Of a stretch of DNA of 64,000 nucleotides, positions 1 through 8,704 are shown in pieces. The DNA lies in contig JALZVT010000002.1 of NCBI GenBank assembly GCA_023300545.1, positions 62,001 to 126,000 of the forward strand. Direction: 5' to 3'. Position 1 is the first letter of the stretch; every line of letters begins with the position of its first letter. The notes below the pieces were generated by a model. The model was given only the letters and a program-made list of their open reading frames with translations. It did not search any database and was not told where the DNA came from. Position numbers and translations under genes: made by a program. The DNA is from Pseudomonadales bacterium (GTDB lineage Bacteria > Pseudomonadota > Gammaproteobacteria > Pseudomonadales > Azotimanducaceae).

Positions 1-29
1 ACGAAGACCCAGACAACCCTCCGGAAGAT

Positions 30-173
30 TCAGAGCATCAGGCTGAACACAGCCATTAGCACCGCCATGACCAACCAGAACAGGTAACGACTGAGGTAGG
101 CGAGGGTTTCATCGCGGGTTGCTGATGAATTGGCAAACGGCTCTTTGGTGTCTGAAATCGGAGCGTTGGACAT
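30..173 (-). CDS. Small single-span membrane protein, 47 aa, unknown function
   Basis: Reading the minus strand from the ATG at 171-173 gives a 47-residue protein with a polar first half (starting MSNAPISDTKEPF) and a hydrophobic C-terminal segment (about residues 30-47, including YLFWLVMAVLMAVFSLML) that should span the inner membrane once. A good ribosome binding site (AGGAAAGG) lies about six bases before the ATG. The TGA stop is at 30-32. I do not recognise the family and no function is claimed. The tail-anchored layout would fit a small membrane subunit or regulator. The next gene on this side lies outside the window. Confidence 0.55.
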   Translation of the reverse strand: MSNAPISDTKEPFANSSATRDETLAYLSRYLFWLVMAVLMAVFSLML

Positions 174-541
174 GAGAAGCCTTTCCTGATGAAGGGCAAC
201 AGTCTTGCTCGTAAAGTTATTTGCTTCAATCCGATCTGGTGGGGATCTTGTCTGGTCAATGTAACTGACAAGCCCGTGAGCCCGTCTGAGTTACTGCATA
301 CATCACCTGGCAAACAGCCCAAATTCCCTCGCGCACCCCTCTGAAATAGACCAGATAGGCCCTCAATAAGGCGCCTTAAATGCGCAAAACAAGCGACCTA
401 ACAGCCGCTAAAAGTGAAAGAACTATGGAACCTTGAACCAAGAGCGTTGCTAACGCATTGAAGTGGCAGAGGATTTCAAATGCTGGGAGTTAGCTAACAT
501 AAAACGGCTTTTTTTCGCCGAACAGAGGCGCTATATTGAAC

Positions 542-628
542 GCCTCACTAGCCGGGACTGTATGAATATACAGTGTAATTCTCCTCGGCAGGGTAATGAC
601 ACCACCGTACAGCCCGGCTAGTTGAGGC
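542..628. repeat. 87-bp long inverted repeat (about 20-bp stem)
   Basis: Bases 542-562 and 608-628 are complementary over about 20 pairs with two single-base bulges (A557 and T622). The stem runs GCCTCA, CTAGCCGGG, CTGTA on the left arm and its complement on the right. The 45-base loop holds the second half of a LexA-type palindrome. No protein gene crosses it. It could be a structured RNA, a miniature mobile element with terminal inverted repeats, or a terminator-like structure; the sequence does not decide. Confidence 0.6.
558..573. promoter_or_regulatory. LexA (SOS) box-like palindrome
   Basis: CTGTATGAATATACAG matches the gammaproteobacterial LexA consensus CTGT-N8-ACAG exactly, with an AT-rich centre. 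Its left half is also part of the arm of the 542-628 inverted repeat. No recognisable gene starts close by on either strand: the nearest minus-strand start is at 173, about 385 bp away. If the site is real, its target may be an unannotated short transcript. Confidence 0.45.
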
Positions 629-633
629 CACTC

Positions 634-721
634 TTTATCATAAGCCGCCGCAGGCGCTCTATCTTAAGCCGCCGCTTTCTATCATAAGCCGCCGCAGGCG
701 CTTTCCTTATACAAGCCGCCG
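634..721. repeat. Four short GC-rich repeats (AAGCCGCCG)
   Basis: AAGCCGCCG occurs at 642-650, 666-674, 686-694 and 713-721. Copies 1 and 3 sit in a longer shared block, ATCATAAGCCGCCGCAGGCG, which is itself partly palindromic. The array ends four bases before the cysQ stop codon, so it lies in the 3' untranslated region of cysQ. It resembles the REP/BIME-type repeats seen between gammaproteobacterial genes. A role in mRNA 3'-end protection or termination is inference. Confidence 0.5.
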
Positions 722-724
722 TCG

Positions 725-1573
725 CTAGTCGGGCGGCGTTAGGGTCGGTAGCCGGCTCATCCAATCGTAGCTTGCATCACCTAAGGCGAGAAACTCTGGG
801 TTTAGCAGAGAATCTTTGGTGTTGTAGCGCATCGGCTTGCCATCAAACGTCACCACGCAACCACCCGCAGCAACCAGCACGGCATCCGCTGCAGCAATGT
901 CCCACTCAGAGGTTGGTCCAAGACGCGGGTAGATGTCCGCCTCGCCTTCCGCCAGCGTGCACAACTTCAGCGAGCTGCCCATCGGCTTGCGATCGACACC
1001 ACCAAACTCGGTACTCACTGCGTCCAGATAGGCCTCCAGTCGCTCACCGCCATGACTACGGCTCGCAACTGCTGTGACACTTGAATGCTGCGCAATCTGG
1101 GTCTCTGCCTTACGGCCGGCCAACGGAGTTTGCTTGCCATTCTGGAACAACAACGCCTGACCCGAGTTGACGTCGCCAAAAAAGACGCGATCCTGCACAG
1201 GTACGCCCACCACGCCGAGAACACTCTGGTGGCCATCGATTAGGGCAACGTTAACGGTGAATTCGCCATTGCGGTTCACAAACTCCTTGGTGCCATCTAA
1301 CGGATCAATAATCCAGTAACGCGACCAACTCTGTCGTACCGCAAACTCCGGCGCCTTCTCCTCCTCTGACAGCACAGGGATATCCGGGGTGAGCTCTGCA
1401 AGACCGGCGACAAGCACGTTATGCGCTGCGAGATCAGCCTGGGTGAGCGGTGAATCGTCCGCTTTGTCCATCACCTCAAAGTCAGTCTCATATATTGCAA
1501 GAATGGCGCGACCCGCCTTCTCAGCCAGATCTACCAGCTGTTGCGGGGTTGGTAAGTCAGTATGTGTTGTCAT
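725..1573 (-). CDS. cysQ: 3'(2'),5'-bisphosphate nucleotidase CysQ
   Basis: This 282-residue protein belongs to the lithium-sensitive inositol monophosphatase-like superfamily. CysQ removes the 3' phosphate of PAP or PAPS, which recycles the by-product of sulfate assimilation. The metal-binding motifs are present: SEEE at residues 69-72, DPLDGT at 90-95 and a late TSEWDIAAADAVL. The frame is open far upstream, but the ATG at 1571-1573 is chosen because it has a ribosome binding site (AGGA) and gives the usual family length. It lies 16 bp after nudE on the same strand and is probably co-transcribed with it. Confidence 0.9.
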   Translation of the reverse strand: MTTHTDLPTPQQLVDLAEKAGRAILAIYETDFEVMDKADDSPLTQADLAAHNVLVAGLAELTPDIPVLSEEEKAPEFAVRQSWSRYWIIDPLDGTKEFVNRNGEFTVNVALIDGHQSVLGVVGVPVQDRVFFGDVNSGQALLFQNGKQTPLAGRKAETQIAQHSSVTAVASRSHGGERLEAYLDAVSTEFGGVDRKPMGSSLKLCTLAEGEADIYPRLGPTSEWDIAAADAVLVAAGGCVVTFDGKPMRYNTKDSLLNPEFLALGDASYDWMSRLPTLTPPD

Positions 1574-1589
1574 GTGAAATCCTTTTTTC

Positions 1590-2312
1590 TTATGTTGATT
1601 GATCGGCTTGGGCAGAGAGCGCTTCGGGGTAAGTGGCTGTATTTGCAAATGGCGCCCCCTGAACAAGGCGGCGTTGGGCGAGATGCACAGCGGCGAGCGC
1701 CCGCGCCTCGTCAAACTCTTCACAGTCGTAAAGCTGCTCAATGGCCGCCAGTGGCCAGGGCACCAGCTGTAACTCTTCAGGCTCATCACCCACCAGAGGT
1801 GCGGCGTACAAGCCCTGGGCAAGAATGACGTGAATGGTAAAGCCCATATGACTAGGGGCGATGTTCAAGTGGCGTAAATAGGTGAGTTGCTTCGCGCCAA
1901 AGCCTATCTCTTCGCGCAACTCGCGCTGCGCGGCCTGCTCTAGCGTTTCGCCTTGTTCACTGGTCCCTTTAGGCAATGTCAGCTGATAACGATGCACGCC
2001 CGCTGCATATTCTTTAATCAGCTGTAGATTGTTGTTGGCGTCGATCGCCACCACAATGACGGCCTGACGACCGCCTGCTGGCAGGCGCTCGTAGGTGCGC
2101 TTAACACCGTTAGAAAATTCCATGGCCAGCTCTTCCACGCGAAACAGGTGCGTGCGTGCACACTCCACCGAACTGACCACGCGGGGCAATTCATGCCTAT
2201 CGGGCGGGACCGTTATTTGTGCCCGACCTAAAGGAGCAGAGGCAGGCGCAGGCACGCTTCCCTCTAGCTGAGACTTGGCTGTGGTTAGATTGTCAGATTG
2301 ATCGCTCGGCAC
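1590..2312 (-). CDS. nudE: Nudix hydrolase NudE (ADP compounds hydrolase)
   Basis: A 240-residue Nudix protein. The Nudix box is complete: G116-x5-E122-x7-R130-E131-x2-E134-E135-x-G137, in a context (YQLTLPKGTSEQGETLEQAA) typical of NudE, which hydrolyses ADP-ribose, Ap3A and NADH to clear nucleotide by-products. The usual family length is about 185 residues, and the first 50 or so residues here are low-complexity and poorly conserved, so the true start may be further inside the frame. It is divergent from yrfG (31 bp between start codons) and runs into cysQ. Confidence 0.85.
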   Translation of the reverse strand: MPSDQSDNLTTAKSQLEGSVPAPASAPLGRAQITVPPDRHELPRVVSSVECARTHLFRVEELAMEFSNGVKRTYERLPAGGRQAVIVVAIDANNNLQLIKEYAAGVHRYQLTLPKGTSEQGETLEQAAQRELREEIGFGAKQLTYLRHLNIAPSHMGFTIHVILAQGLYAAPLVGDEPEELQLVPWPLAAIEQLYDCEEFDEARALAAVHLAQRRLVQGAPFANTATYPEALSAQADQST

Positions 2313-2343
2313 AGTCTTTCAGGTCTTCTGTATCATAGGCTGC

Positions 2344-3087
2344 ATGGGCTACACGGGCTGCTACTGCCCAACTGAATCACCCGACTTCTCCAAAGTACAT
2401 CGAAGCGAGAGACATCCATTGACAGGACAACTGATAGATTGGTCACAGATCGACACGGTGCTGCTAGACATGGACGGCACACTCATCGATCTCCACTTCG
2501 ATAACACGCTATGGAACTCTCACCTACCTGAGGTGTACGCGCAAGCCAACAAAATGTCGACAGATCAGGCCCGCGAACTGCTGTTCGATCACATGCGTGA
2601 AAACCTCCGTACGATAAAGTTTTACTGCCTGGATTACTGGGCGGAGTTCACCGATCTGGATATTTTGCAGCTGCACAGAGATATGTCGCCCTTACTACGT
2701 TACCGAGAGGGAACTGAAGACTTTCTGCGTTGGTTACAAACCCATTCCAGCCGCACGATGCTCGCCACCAACGCCCATCGCGACAGCGTCATGATTAAAG
2801 ATACACATTTGAACTTGCTGGGTTATTTTGACGAAGTCATCTCGAGCCACGATTACCAGCAAGTGAAAGAATCCCAGGACTTCTGGCACACGCTAACCAA
2901 AGCGCACAACATCGACCCAGACCGCGCCCTGTTTATCGATGACAACGAAGCCGTACTCGACTCTGCGGCACGCTTTGGCATTGCCAAAGTGCTCTGTGTC
3001 GCCTCACCAGATTCGCAGCGCCCGGCACGTGCAGAGTCTGCTCACCCCATCATTCATAACCTGCATGATCTGGTGCCGAGCGCCTGA
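2344..3087 (+). CDS. yrfG: HAD-family GMP/IMP nucleotidase (YrfG)
   Basis: HAD phosphatase with motif I at D42-M-D44-G-T, followed by LHFDNTLWNSHLPEVYA, a YrfG-specific context, and late motif IV FIDDNEAVL. E. coli YrfG dephosphorylates GMP and IMP. The annotated ATG gives 247 residues, but a TTG at 2419 would start the protein at LTGQLIDWSQIDTVLLDMDG, close to where E. coli YrfG begins, so the first 25 residues may not be translated. The stop codon overlaps the hslR start (TGATG), so yrfG-hslR-hslO is a translationally coupled operon. Confidence 0.87.
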   Translation: MGYTGCYCPTESPDFSKVHRSERHPLTGQLIDWSQIDTVLLDMDGTLIDLHFDNTLWNSHLPEVYAQANKMSTDQARELLFDHMRENLRTIKFYCLDYWAEFTDLDILQLHRDMSPLLRYREGTEDFLRWLQTHSSRTMLATNAHRDSVMIKDTHLNLLGYFDEVISSHDYQQVKESQDFWHTLTKAHNIDPDRALFIDDNEAVLDSAARFGIAKVLCVASPDSQRPARAESAHPIIHNLHDLVPSA

Positions 3088-3485
3088 TGAAACAACCTCT
3101 CAAACGGGTTCGCCTCGATCGCTGGCTGTGGGCAGCACGGTTCTTCAAGTCCCGTGCTATGGCCAAGAGCGCCGTTGAAGGCGGCAAGGTAGAGCTGGAT
3201 GGACAGCGCGGCAAACCCGCAAAAGAAATCATGGTCGGGCAGCAGATAACGGTACGGCGGGGTGAAGAGCTGTTTGATATCGAAGTGATCGCCTTAGCAG
3301 ACAAGCGCGGCAATGCGACCATAGCCGCAACCTTGTTTAGCGAGAGCGAAGACAGCATTAATCGCCGGGCGGCAGAAGTTGCACGCCGCAAGATGGAACG
3401 CGCCGGCTTGCGCGTTCCGGAGAAACGTCCGGAGAAACGCGACCGCCGGGCATTGGCAAAAATGAAACAGGCAAACGAAACGTGA
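3087..3485 (+). CDS. hslR: Ribosome-associated heat shock protein Hsp15
   Basis: A 132-residue protein with an N-terminal S4 RNA-binding domain (VRLDRWLWAARFFKSRAMAK onward) and a lysine/arginine-rich C-terminal tail. Hsp15 binds free 50S subunits carrying a nascent chain after premature translation stop and helps recycle them. Its start overlaps the yrfG stop by one base and its stop overlaps the hslO start by four. Sitting next to hslO, as in E. coli, supports the call. Confidence 0.92.
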   Translation: MKQPLKRVRLDRWLWAARFFKSRAMAKSAVEGGKVELDGQRGKPAKEIMVGQQITVRRGEELFDIEVIALADKRGNATIAATLFSESEDSINRRAAEVARRKMERAGLRVPEKRPEKRDRRALAKMKQANET

Positions 3486-4372
3486 ACGACAGTATTTCCC
3501 GATTTACCTTTCAGCAGTTACCCGTTAGGGGCCAGTTTGTACGCCTGACCAACAGCTGGTTACAGGCAACCGAGCAGCAAAGCTACCCAATGCCCGTGCG
3601 CCAAAGCGTAGGCGAGGCGATGGCCGTTGCCGCTTTGCTGGCTGATGGCATCAAATTCGAAGGCCGAGTTGCCCTGCAAGCCAAGAGTGATGGGGTGATC
3701 AATACACTGCTGGGTGAGTGCTCAGAGCAACACCTGATCCGCGGCATCGCCCGGTTTACCGAGGCTGCCTTTGATGACACGACCACAGACTCGCAACCGC
3801 GACTAGGGGTTGGCCGCTTAGCGATTTCCTTGATTCCAGATCAAGGCGAAATGCACCAAGGTATTGTCGAGCTGATGGGCGATTCGGTCGCCCCCGCTGT
3901 CGAGCACTACTTTGAGCACTCCGAACAACTGCCTACTCGAATTCAAATTGCGAGTGATGAAAACGGTATTACTGCGATGCTCTTACAGCGGCTACCAAAA
4001 ACGTCGCCTCTGCCGGACGGCCGGGTAGTGGAAGGCCAAACCGTGGATCTCGAATGGGAACGGCTTGAAACTCTGTTTGGCACGGCCAAGCCCAGTGAGT
4101 TGTTGAACTTACAAGTAGAAGAGTTATTACACCGCTTCTTTAATGAAGACGACATTACTCTGCTGCCCAACCGGCCAATCGCATTTGGCTGCGGCTGCTC
4201 AAAGGAACGTAGCGAACAAGCCCTCAAGCTTCTTGGCAAAGAGGACCTTACCGCGCTTAGCAACGAAACTGACGAAATCGAGATCAGTTGCGAAATGTGC
4301 GGCGCAACCTATCGCTGGGACAGCGTAGAGGCCCACGTGTTGTTCGAAACAGATGAACCAAAGTTGCATTGA
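3482..4372 (+). CDS. hslO: Redox-regulated chaperone Hsp33
   Basis: Hsp33 is a cytoplasmic holdase activated by oxidation of its zinc-binding cysteines. The C-terminal redox switch is intact: C237-x-C239, a 30-residue spacer, then C270-x2-C273 (FGCGC and SCEMCGATY). The length of 296 residues is normal. It begins with GTG at 3482 inside the hslR stop (GTGA overlap), so translation is probably coupled. No oxidative-stress operator is evident. Confidence 0.95.
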   Translation: MNDSISRFTFQQLPVRGQFVRLTNSWLQATEQQSYPMPVRQSVGEAMAVAALLADGIKFEGRVALQAKSDGVINTLLGECSEQHLIRGIARFTEAAFDDTTTDSQPRLGVGRLAISLIPDQGEMHQGIVELMGDSVAPAVEHYFEHSEQLPTRIQIASDENGITAMLLQRLPKTSPLPDGRVVEGQTVDLEWERLETLFGTAKPSELLNLQVEELLHRFFNEDDITLLPNRPIAFGCGCSKERSEQALKLLGKEDLTALSNETDEIEISCEMCGATYRWDSVEAHVLFETDEPKLH

Positions 4373-4641
4373 AGCCACTTTAAAAATAAACGTTGTGTTT
4401 GCACCTGCCGGCAGAACGTCGTCAGCAAGCGGAATCGATTCAATAAACTGACATCTACTCAGATAAATACTGCATAAATCGGCCGATTTCCTTACATCTT
4501 GCTCATGCGGGTGTTTACCCCCTCTGGCATAATTCGCAGTCACTTGAGGGGCCGAGAGCTACAAACTCGTAACCCTGCGAAGCTCCAGACGCCGGTGTTC
4601 ACAAAACCTCCGGTCTACAGAAATACAGGAAGCCCATCATC

Positions 4642-6207
4642 ATGGCACTCGATATTGATAACACGTCAAAGCACCAACGGTACGTCGACGTAAGCTCAGC
4701 AGAGCTCGCAGAACTTGCAGTGGTACGTGGCGAAGGTCGTTTTGCCAGCACGGGCGCCATCGTTGTTGAAACGGGTAAACGCACCGGACGCTCACCCAAC
4801 GATCGTTTTATTGTTGATGAGCCGAGCACTTCTGGCGAGATCCACTGGGGTCCTATTAACAAGCCCGTTGCCGTCGACGTGTTCGATGCGCTGTGGGAGC
4901 GCGTACAGGTGCACATGACCGAGCGCGATAGCTTTTTGTCGCACCTGCACGTTGGCGCGGATACGGGCCACTACCTTCCCGTTGAAGTGAATACCGAGTA
5001 TGCCTGGCACGCCCTGTTCGGACGTTCGATGTTCATCCAACCCGAACACTACAACCCACACAACAAAGAAGCATGGCAGGTTGTTAACGCACCGCTATTC
5101 GACTGTGTCCCCGAGCGCGATGGCACCAATTCTGAAGCAACGGTCATGATTAACTTTGCCCAACGTAAAGTACTGATTGCGGGCATGCGTTACGCCGGCG
5201 AAATGAAAAAGGCCATGTTCTCTGTACAGAACTTCCTGCTGCCAGAAAAAGACGTACTGCCAATGCACTGCTCGGCCAACGTTGACGCCTCCGGAGACAC
5301 CACCTTGTTCTTCGGCCTGTCCGGCACCGGCAAGACAACCCTCTCAGCAGACCCTGATTGCTCATTGATTGGCGACGACGAGCACGGCTGGGGCAAAGGC
5401 ACCGTTTTCAATCTGGAAGGCGGTTGTTACGCAAAATGCATCGATCTTAGCCAGAAAAATGAACCCGTCATCTGGGATGCGATTTCATTCGGCGCCATCA
5501 TCGAGAACGTTGTTATCGATGAAGACAAGCGCTTGGCGGACTACACCAACTCGACGCTTACTGAAAACTCACGCGCCTGTTACCCGCGTGACAACATCGA
5601 ACTAAAGGTTCCCGATAATCGCGCAGGCGAGCCAAAGGCCGTTATTTTCCTTACCTGTGACGTTAGTGGCGTGTTGCCACCCGTTGCGCTGCTGTCAAAG
5701 CAAGCGGCGGCGTACCACTTCCTGTCGGGTTATACCGCAGCAGTAGGCTCAACCGAAGTGGGTTCAACAGAAGCCTACAAGGCCACCTTTTCTACCTGTT
5801 TTGGCGCGCCCTTCTTCCCGCGACCTGCAGGCGTCTATGCCGACCTGCTGATCAAGCGTATCGAAGAGTTTGGCTCTAACGTTTATCTGGTGAACACCGG
5901 CTGGACCGGCGGCGGCTATGGCACGGGGTCACGCTTTGACATCCCCACAACCCGCAGCATCATTACAGCCATTCAAGCTGGCAAGCTCAAAGACGTCGAA
6001 ACCCACTCACTGCCCGGCTTCAATCTTGAAGTGCCGATATCAGTCGATGGCGTTGAAGACGGCCTGCTGAACCCACGCGACACCTGGTCAGACAAAGCTG
6101 CCTACGATGCTGCCGCCAGAAGCCTCATTGGCAAGTTTGTCGAAAACTTCGAAAAGTTTGAAGTAGATGACGGAATCGTAGCGGCAGGTCCTGACGGCAC
6201 CTATTAG
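4642..6207 (+). CDS. pckA: Phosphoenolpyruvate carboxykinase (ATP)
   Basis: This 521-residue enzyme converts oxaloacetate and ATP to phosphoenolpyruvate, the entry step to gluconeogenesis. The P-loop GLSGTGKTT is at residues 225-233, preceded by HCSANV and followed by the second metal/nucleotide motif [10 protein letters not shown] good ribosome binding site (AGGAAG) precedes the ATG. The 269-bp gap before it should hold its promoter; CATAAT at 4528-4533 is the best -10 candidate but has no well-spaced -35. A palindromic dispersed repeat follows the stop codon. Confidence 0.97.
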   Translation: MALDIDNTSKHQRYVDVSSAELAELAVVRGEGRFASTGAIVVETGKRTGRSPNDRFIVDEPSTSGEIHWGPINKPVAVDVFDALWERVQVHMTERDSFLSHLHVGADTGHYLPVEVNTEYAWHALFGRSMFIQPEHYNPHNKEAWQVVNAPLFDCVPERDGTNSEATVMINFAQRKVLIAGMRYAGEMKKAMFSVQNFLLPEKDVLPMHCSANVDASGDTTLFFGLSGTGKTTLSADPDCSLIGDDEHGWGKGTVFNLEGGCYAKCIDLSQKNEPVIWDAISFGAIIENVVIDEDKRLADYTNSTLTENSRACYPRDNIELKVPDNRAGEPKAVIFLTCDVSGVLPPVALLSKQAAAYHFLSGYTAAVGSTEVGSTEAYKATFSTCFGAPFFPRPAGVYADLLIKRIEEFGSNVYLVNTGWTGGGYGTGSRFDIPTTRSIITAIQAGKLKDVETHSLPGFNLEVPISVDGVEDGLLNPRDTWSDKAAYDAAARSLIGKFVENFEKFEVDDGIVAAGPDGTY

Positions 6208-6232
6208 GGCCTGTTTGCGAGGTTACAGATGC

Positions 6233-6257
6233 GGGGTCAGGTTTTCTAACCTGCCCC
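6233..6257. repeat. Dispersed palindromic repeat, variant copy
   Basis: GGGG-T-CAGGTT, a four-base loop (TTCT), then AACCTG-CCCC. The arms pair over ten bases with one bulge. It is a divergent member of the GGGGTCAG palindrome family found at 52420, 59955 and 62052. It lies 26 bp after pckA and could act as its transcription terminator or mRNA 3' stabiliser. Confidence 0.55.
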
Positions 6258-6392
6258 CTGCCCCCTGCCTCTGACACCACAGCTACCTCACTCTCATAAA
6301 TCGCCCATACCTACCGGGTTCAAAAGCCGCTACGCTTAAGAGCTAACCGCGGTCTGTGCGCGGGCATCGACGGGACATGAAGAGGTATCACC

Positions 6393-7961
6393 GTGCAAGC
6401 TCTCCTTAAAGCACTATCACCCAACGCTCACCTGCTCACTCAACTTGGTCACGGCATCGAGAAAGAAAGCCTGCGCGTCCAGCGCGACGGTCAGTTGGCC
6501 GCAACGCCACATCCTGCGGCCCTGGGCTCGGCTCTGCGTCATCCGCACATCACCACCGACTTTTGTGAAGCTCAGCCCGAATTGATTACGGGCGTACATC
6601 CCTCCGCTGACGCCTGCATCGAAGAACTCGACGATATACATCGCTATTTGCACGCCAACATAGATGACGAGTTGCTGTGGGCCTCGAGCATGCCTTGCAT
6701 GCTGGGAGACGACAAAGACATTCCCGTCGGGCGTTACGGCACCAGCAACATCGCTCGCGCCAAAACAGTCTATCGACTCGGGCTTGGCAACCGCTACGGC
6801 CGACTGATGCAGACCATCTCTGGCATTCACTACAACTTTTCACTACCCGATGACTTTTGGCCAGCACTTGCCAAAGCCCGCAACGAACCCTTCACCGACG
6901 ACTACGCCACCCTGTGCTACCTCGATCTGATTCGAAACTTTCGCCGTGACTCCTGGCTGTTGATCTACCTGTTTGGTGCCTCTCCAGCCCTGTGCAAATC
7001 GTTCGTAAAAAGCAAAGACCATGAGCTTGAAGATTTTGGCGAGGGCACACTGTACCGACCTTTTGGCACTTCACTGCGCATGGGCCGACTGGGCTATACC
7101 AGCGACGCACAAACCCAGTTGCACGTGTCATACAACACGCTTAGCGACTACGCGAAAACCATTCGCGAAGGACTCAGCACCAGCTACCCCGACTACGAGC
7201 AGTACACCGGGCAGGTCGATGGTGAGTACCAACAGCTAAACCCTGCGCTGCTACAAATCGAAAATGAGTTCTACGGCACGATTCGACCCAAGCGCACCAT
7301 CCATAAAGGCGAGCGCCCGTTAACGGCACTACTCGACCGCGGCGTTGAATACGTTGAAGTACGCTGCCTCGACGTAAACCCCTTTCTTCCGGCTGGCATC
7401 GACGCCATGCAAGCGCAGTTTCTTGATTTGTTCCTGCTGAATTGTTTGCTCAAACCAAGTGCGCCTGATTCACTGACAGAATCGGAAGCGCTAACCAGCA
7501 ACCAGCTCGCCGTTGTTGAACGGGGCCGCGAACCTGATCTAACTCTGAACCGCGATGGCCGCACGGTAAAAATGCAAGATTGGGCAAACGAATTACTGGA
7601 CGGCTGCGCAGAGATTGCCCAATTTATTGATACTGAAGCCGGGCGCTCAGATAACAGCGCAGGCCACGACGAGCACGCCTTTGCTCTCGCTTGTCAGCGC
7701 AAAAAAGTCGCAGACTCCGAGTGCACTCCCTCGGCGCGAATTTTGGCGCAAATGCGCGACCAGCAGATTCCATTCTATCGATTCGCTATGAATGCTTCGC
7801 TTGCTCACAACGGCTACTACGCTGATCACCCTTTGCGCGATGCGCGGCTAGAGGAGTTCCGTCACTTTGCGCGCAACTCCATCGCTGAACAGTCCGCCAT
7901 GGAAGACAGCGAAACGGAGAGCTTCGAAGAGTTTCTGGAGCATTATCTGGCGTTGCCGTGA
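6393..7961 (+). CDS. gshA: Glutamate-cysteine ligase
   Basis: GshA catalyses the ATP-dependent joining of glutamate and cysteine, the first and rate-limiting step of glutathione synthesis. The 522-residue length and the motifs GIEKESLRVQRDG near the N-terminus, TTDFCEAQPELITG, and GIHYNFSLPDDFW place it in the E. coli-type (class I) family. It begins with GTG at 6393, with AGAGG about nine bases upstream. Its stop overlaps the acpH start by four bases, so the two are probably translated together. Confidence 0.95.
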   Translation: MQALLKALSPNAHLLTQLGHGIEKESLRVQRDGQLAATPHPAALGSALRHPHITTDFCEAQPELITGVHPSADACIEELDDIHRYLHANIDDELLWASSMPCMLGDDKDIPVGRYGTSNIARAKTVYRLGLGNRYGRLMQTISGIHYNFSLPDDFWPALAKARNEPFTDDYATLCYLDLIRNFRRDSWLLIYLFGASPALCKSFVKSKDHELEDFGEGTLYRPFGTSLRMGRLGYTSDAQTQLHVSYNTLSDYAKTIREGLSTSYPDYEQYTGQVDGEYQQLNPALLQIENEFYGTIRPKRTIHKGERPLTALLDRGVEYVEVRCLDVNPFLPAGIDAMQAQFLDLFLLNCLLKPSAPDSLTESEALTSNQLAVVERGREPDLTLNRDGRTVKMQDWANELLDGCAEIAQFIDTEAGRSDNSAGHDEHAFALACQRKKVADSECTPSARILAQMRDQQIPFYRFAMNASLAHNGYYADHPLRDARLEEFRHFARNSIAEQSAMEDSETESFEEFLEHYLALP

Positions 7962-8608
7962 ATTTCTTAGCGCACGCCGTTCTCGCAGGTAGCCAGGCTG
8001 ACATCGTAGCGGGCAGCGCTGCCGGTGACTTTATCAAGGGTGTGCTCTACGACGACCATTATCCCAAACGGTTTCTGTTTGGTGTTCGCCTGCATCGCCG
8101 AATAGACGCGTTCAGTAATCAAGAGCCGTGCCTGCGAGCCAGCGCCAACCGGTTGCCTAGCCATCTGCGGCGAATCGGGCCACCTTGCATCGACATGATT
8201 GCTGATCACTTTCTGGCTCGGGCGACAGAGCGGGAACCACTGACCTATCTACCAACCCTCCCAAGTGCCACGCCTGTCACCAACTTGGAAGAATACGAAG
8301 ACGGGCTACACCGTCTGCTCGCTGATCACTGGCAACAACTACCCCCTGGGGCCCAGCGGTTCTTTACCCATGCCAAAACTACTCGACTGTTTAGCAACTA
8401 CGCAGACTTCGACCGAGTAAGCCGCGGTATCCGTTATGTTTGTGAGCGGTTAGGCCGCGCCGAGGACGGACCCGCCATGGTCGCGGCCATGGCCACACAG
8501 ATAGACGCGCTGGAGAGCGACTTTACGACCTATTGGCCGGCGCTACTGGGAGAGGCAGAGCGGTTTTTTCGGGTCAATGGTAGCGAGGTTCGCGAAGGCG
8601 GGGGGTAA
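7958..8608 (+). CDS. acpH: Acyl carrier protein phosphodiesterase AcpH-like
   Basis: This 216-residue protein starts MNFLAHAVLAGSQADIVAGS and carries GDFIKG and LHRRIDAFSN, hallmarks of the AcpH family, which removes the 4'-phosphopantetheine arm from holo-ACP. The conserved DMIADHFLAR matches the E. coli DVMWDHFLSR region. It starts with GTG inside the gshA stop (GTGA overlap). Pairing with gshA is unusual for the pathway but is clear from the overlap. Some family members are annotated only as DUF479, so the exact activity is inferred. Confidence 0.85.
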   Translation: MNFLAHAVLAGSQADIVAGSAAGDFIKGVLYDDHYPKRFLFGVRLHRRIDAFSNQEPCLRASANRLPSHLRRIGPPCIDMIADHFLARATEREPLTYLPTLPSATPVTNLEEYEDGLHRLLADHWQQLPPGAQRFFTHAKTTRLFSNYADFDRVSRGIRYVCERLGRAEDGPAMVAAMATQIDALESDFTTYWPALLGEAERFFRVNGSEVREGGG

Positions 8609-8704
8609 GCTGCAACCTGATCCCACCGGTTGCAACTCTCCCACTCCCACTCCACGGCTAGCTGCTTTATCCTTCTATCCACCAGTACTCTTTGGAACTC
8701 GTCA

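Noticed and set aside
542-628. Integron attC site
   Set aside because: It has a bulged stem of the right size, but the ends do not match the RYYYAAC and GTTRRRY core sites, and no integrase or cassette gene is present.
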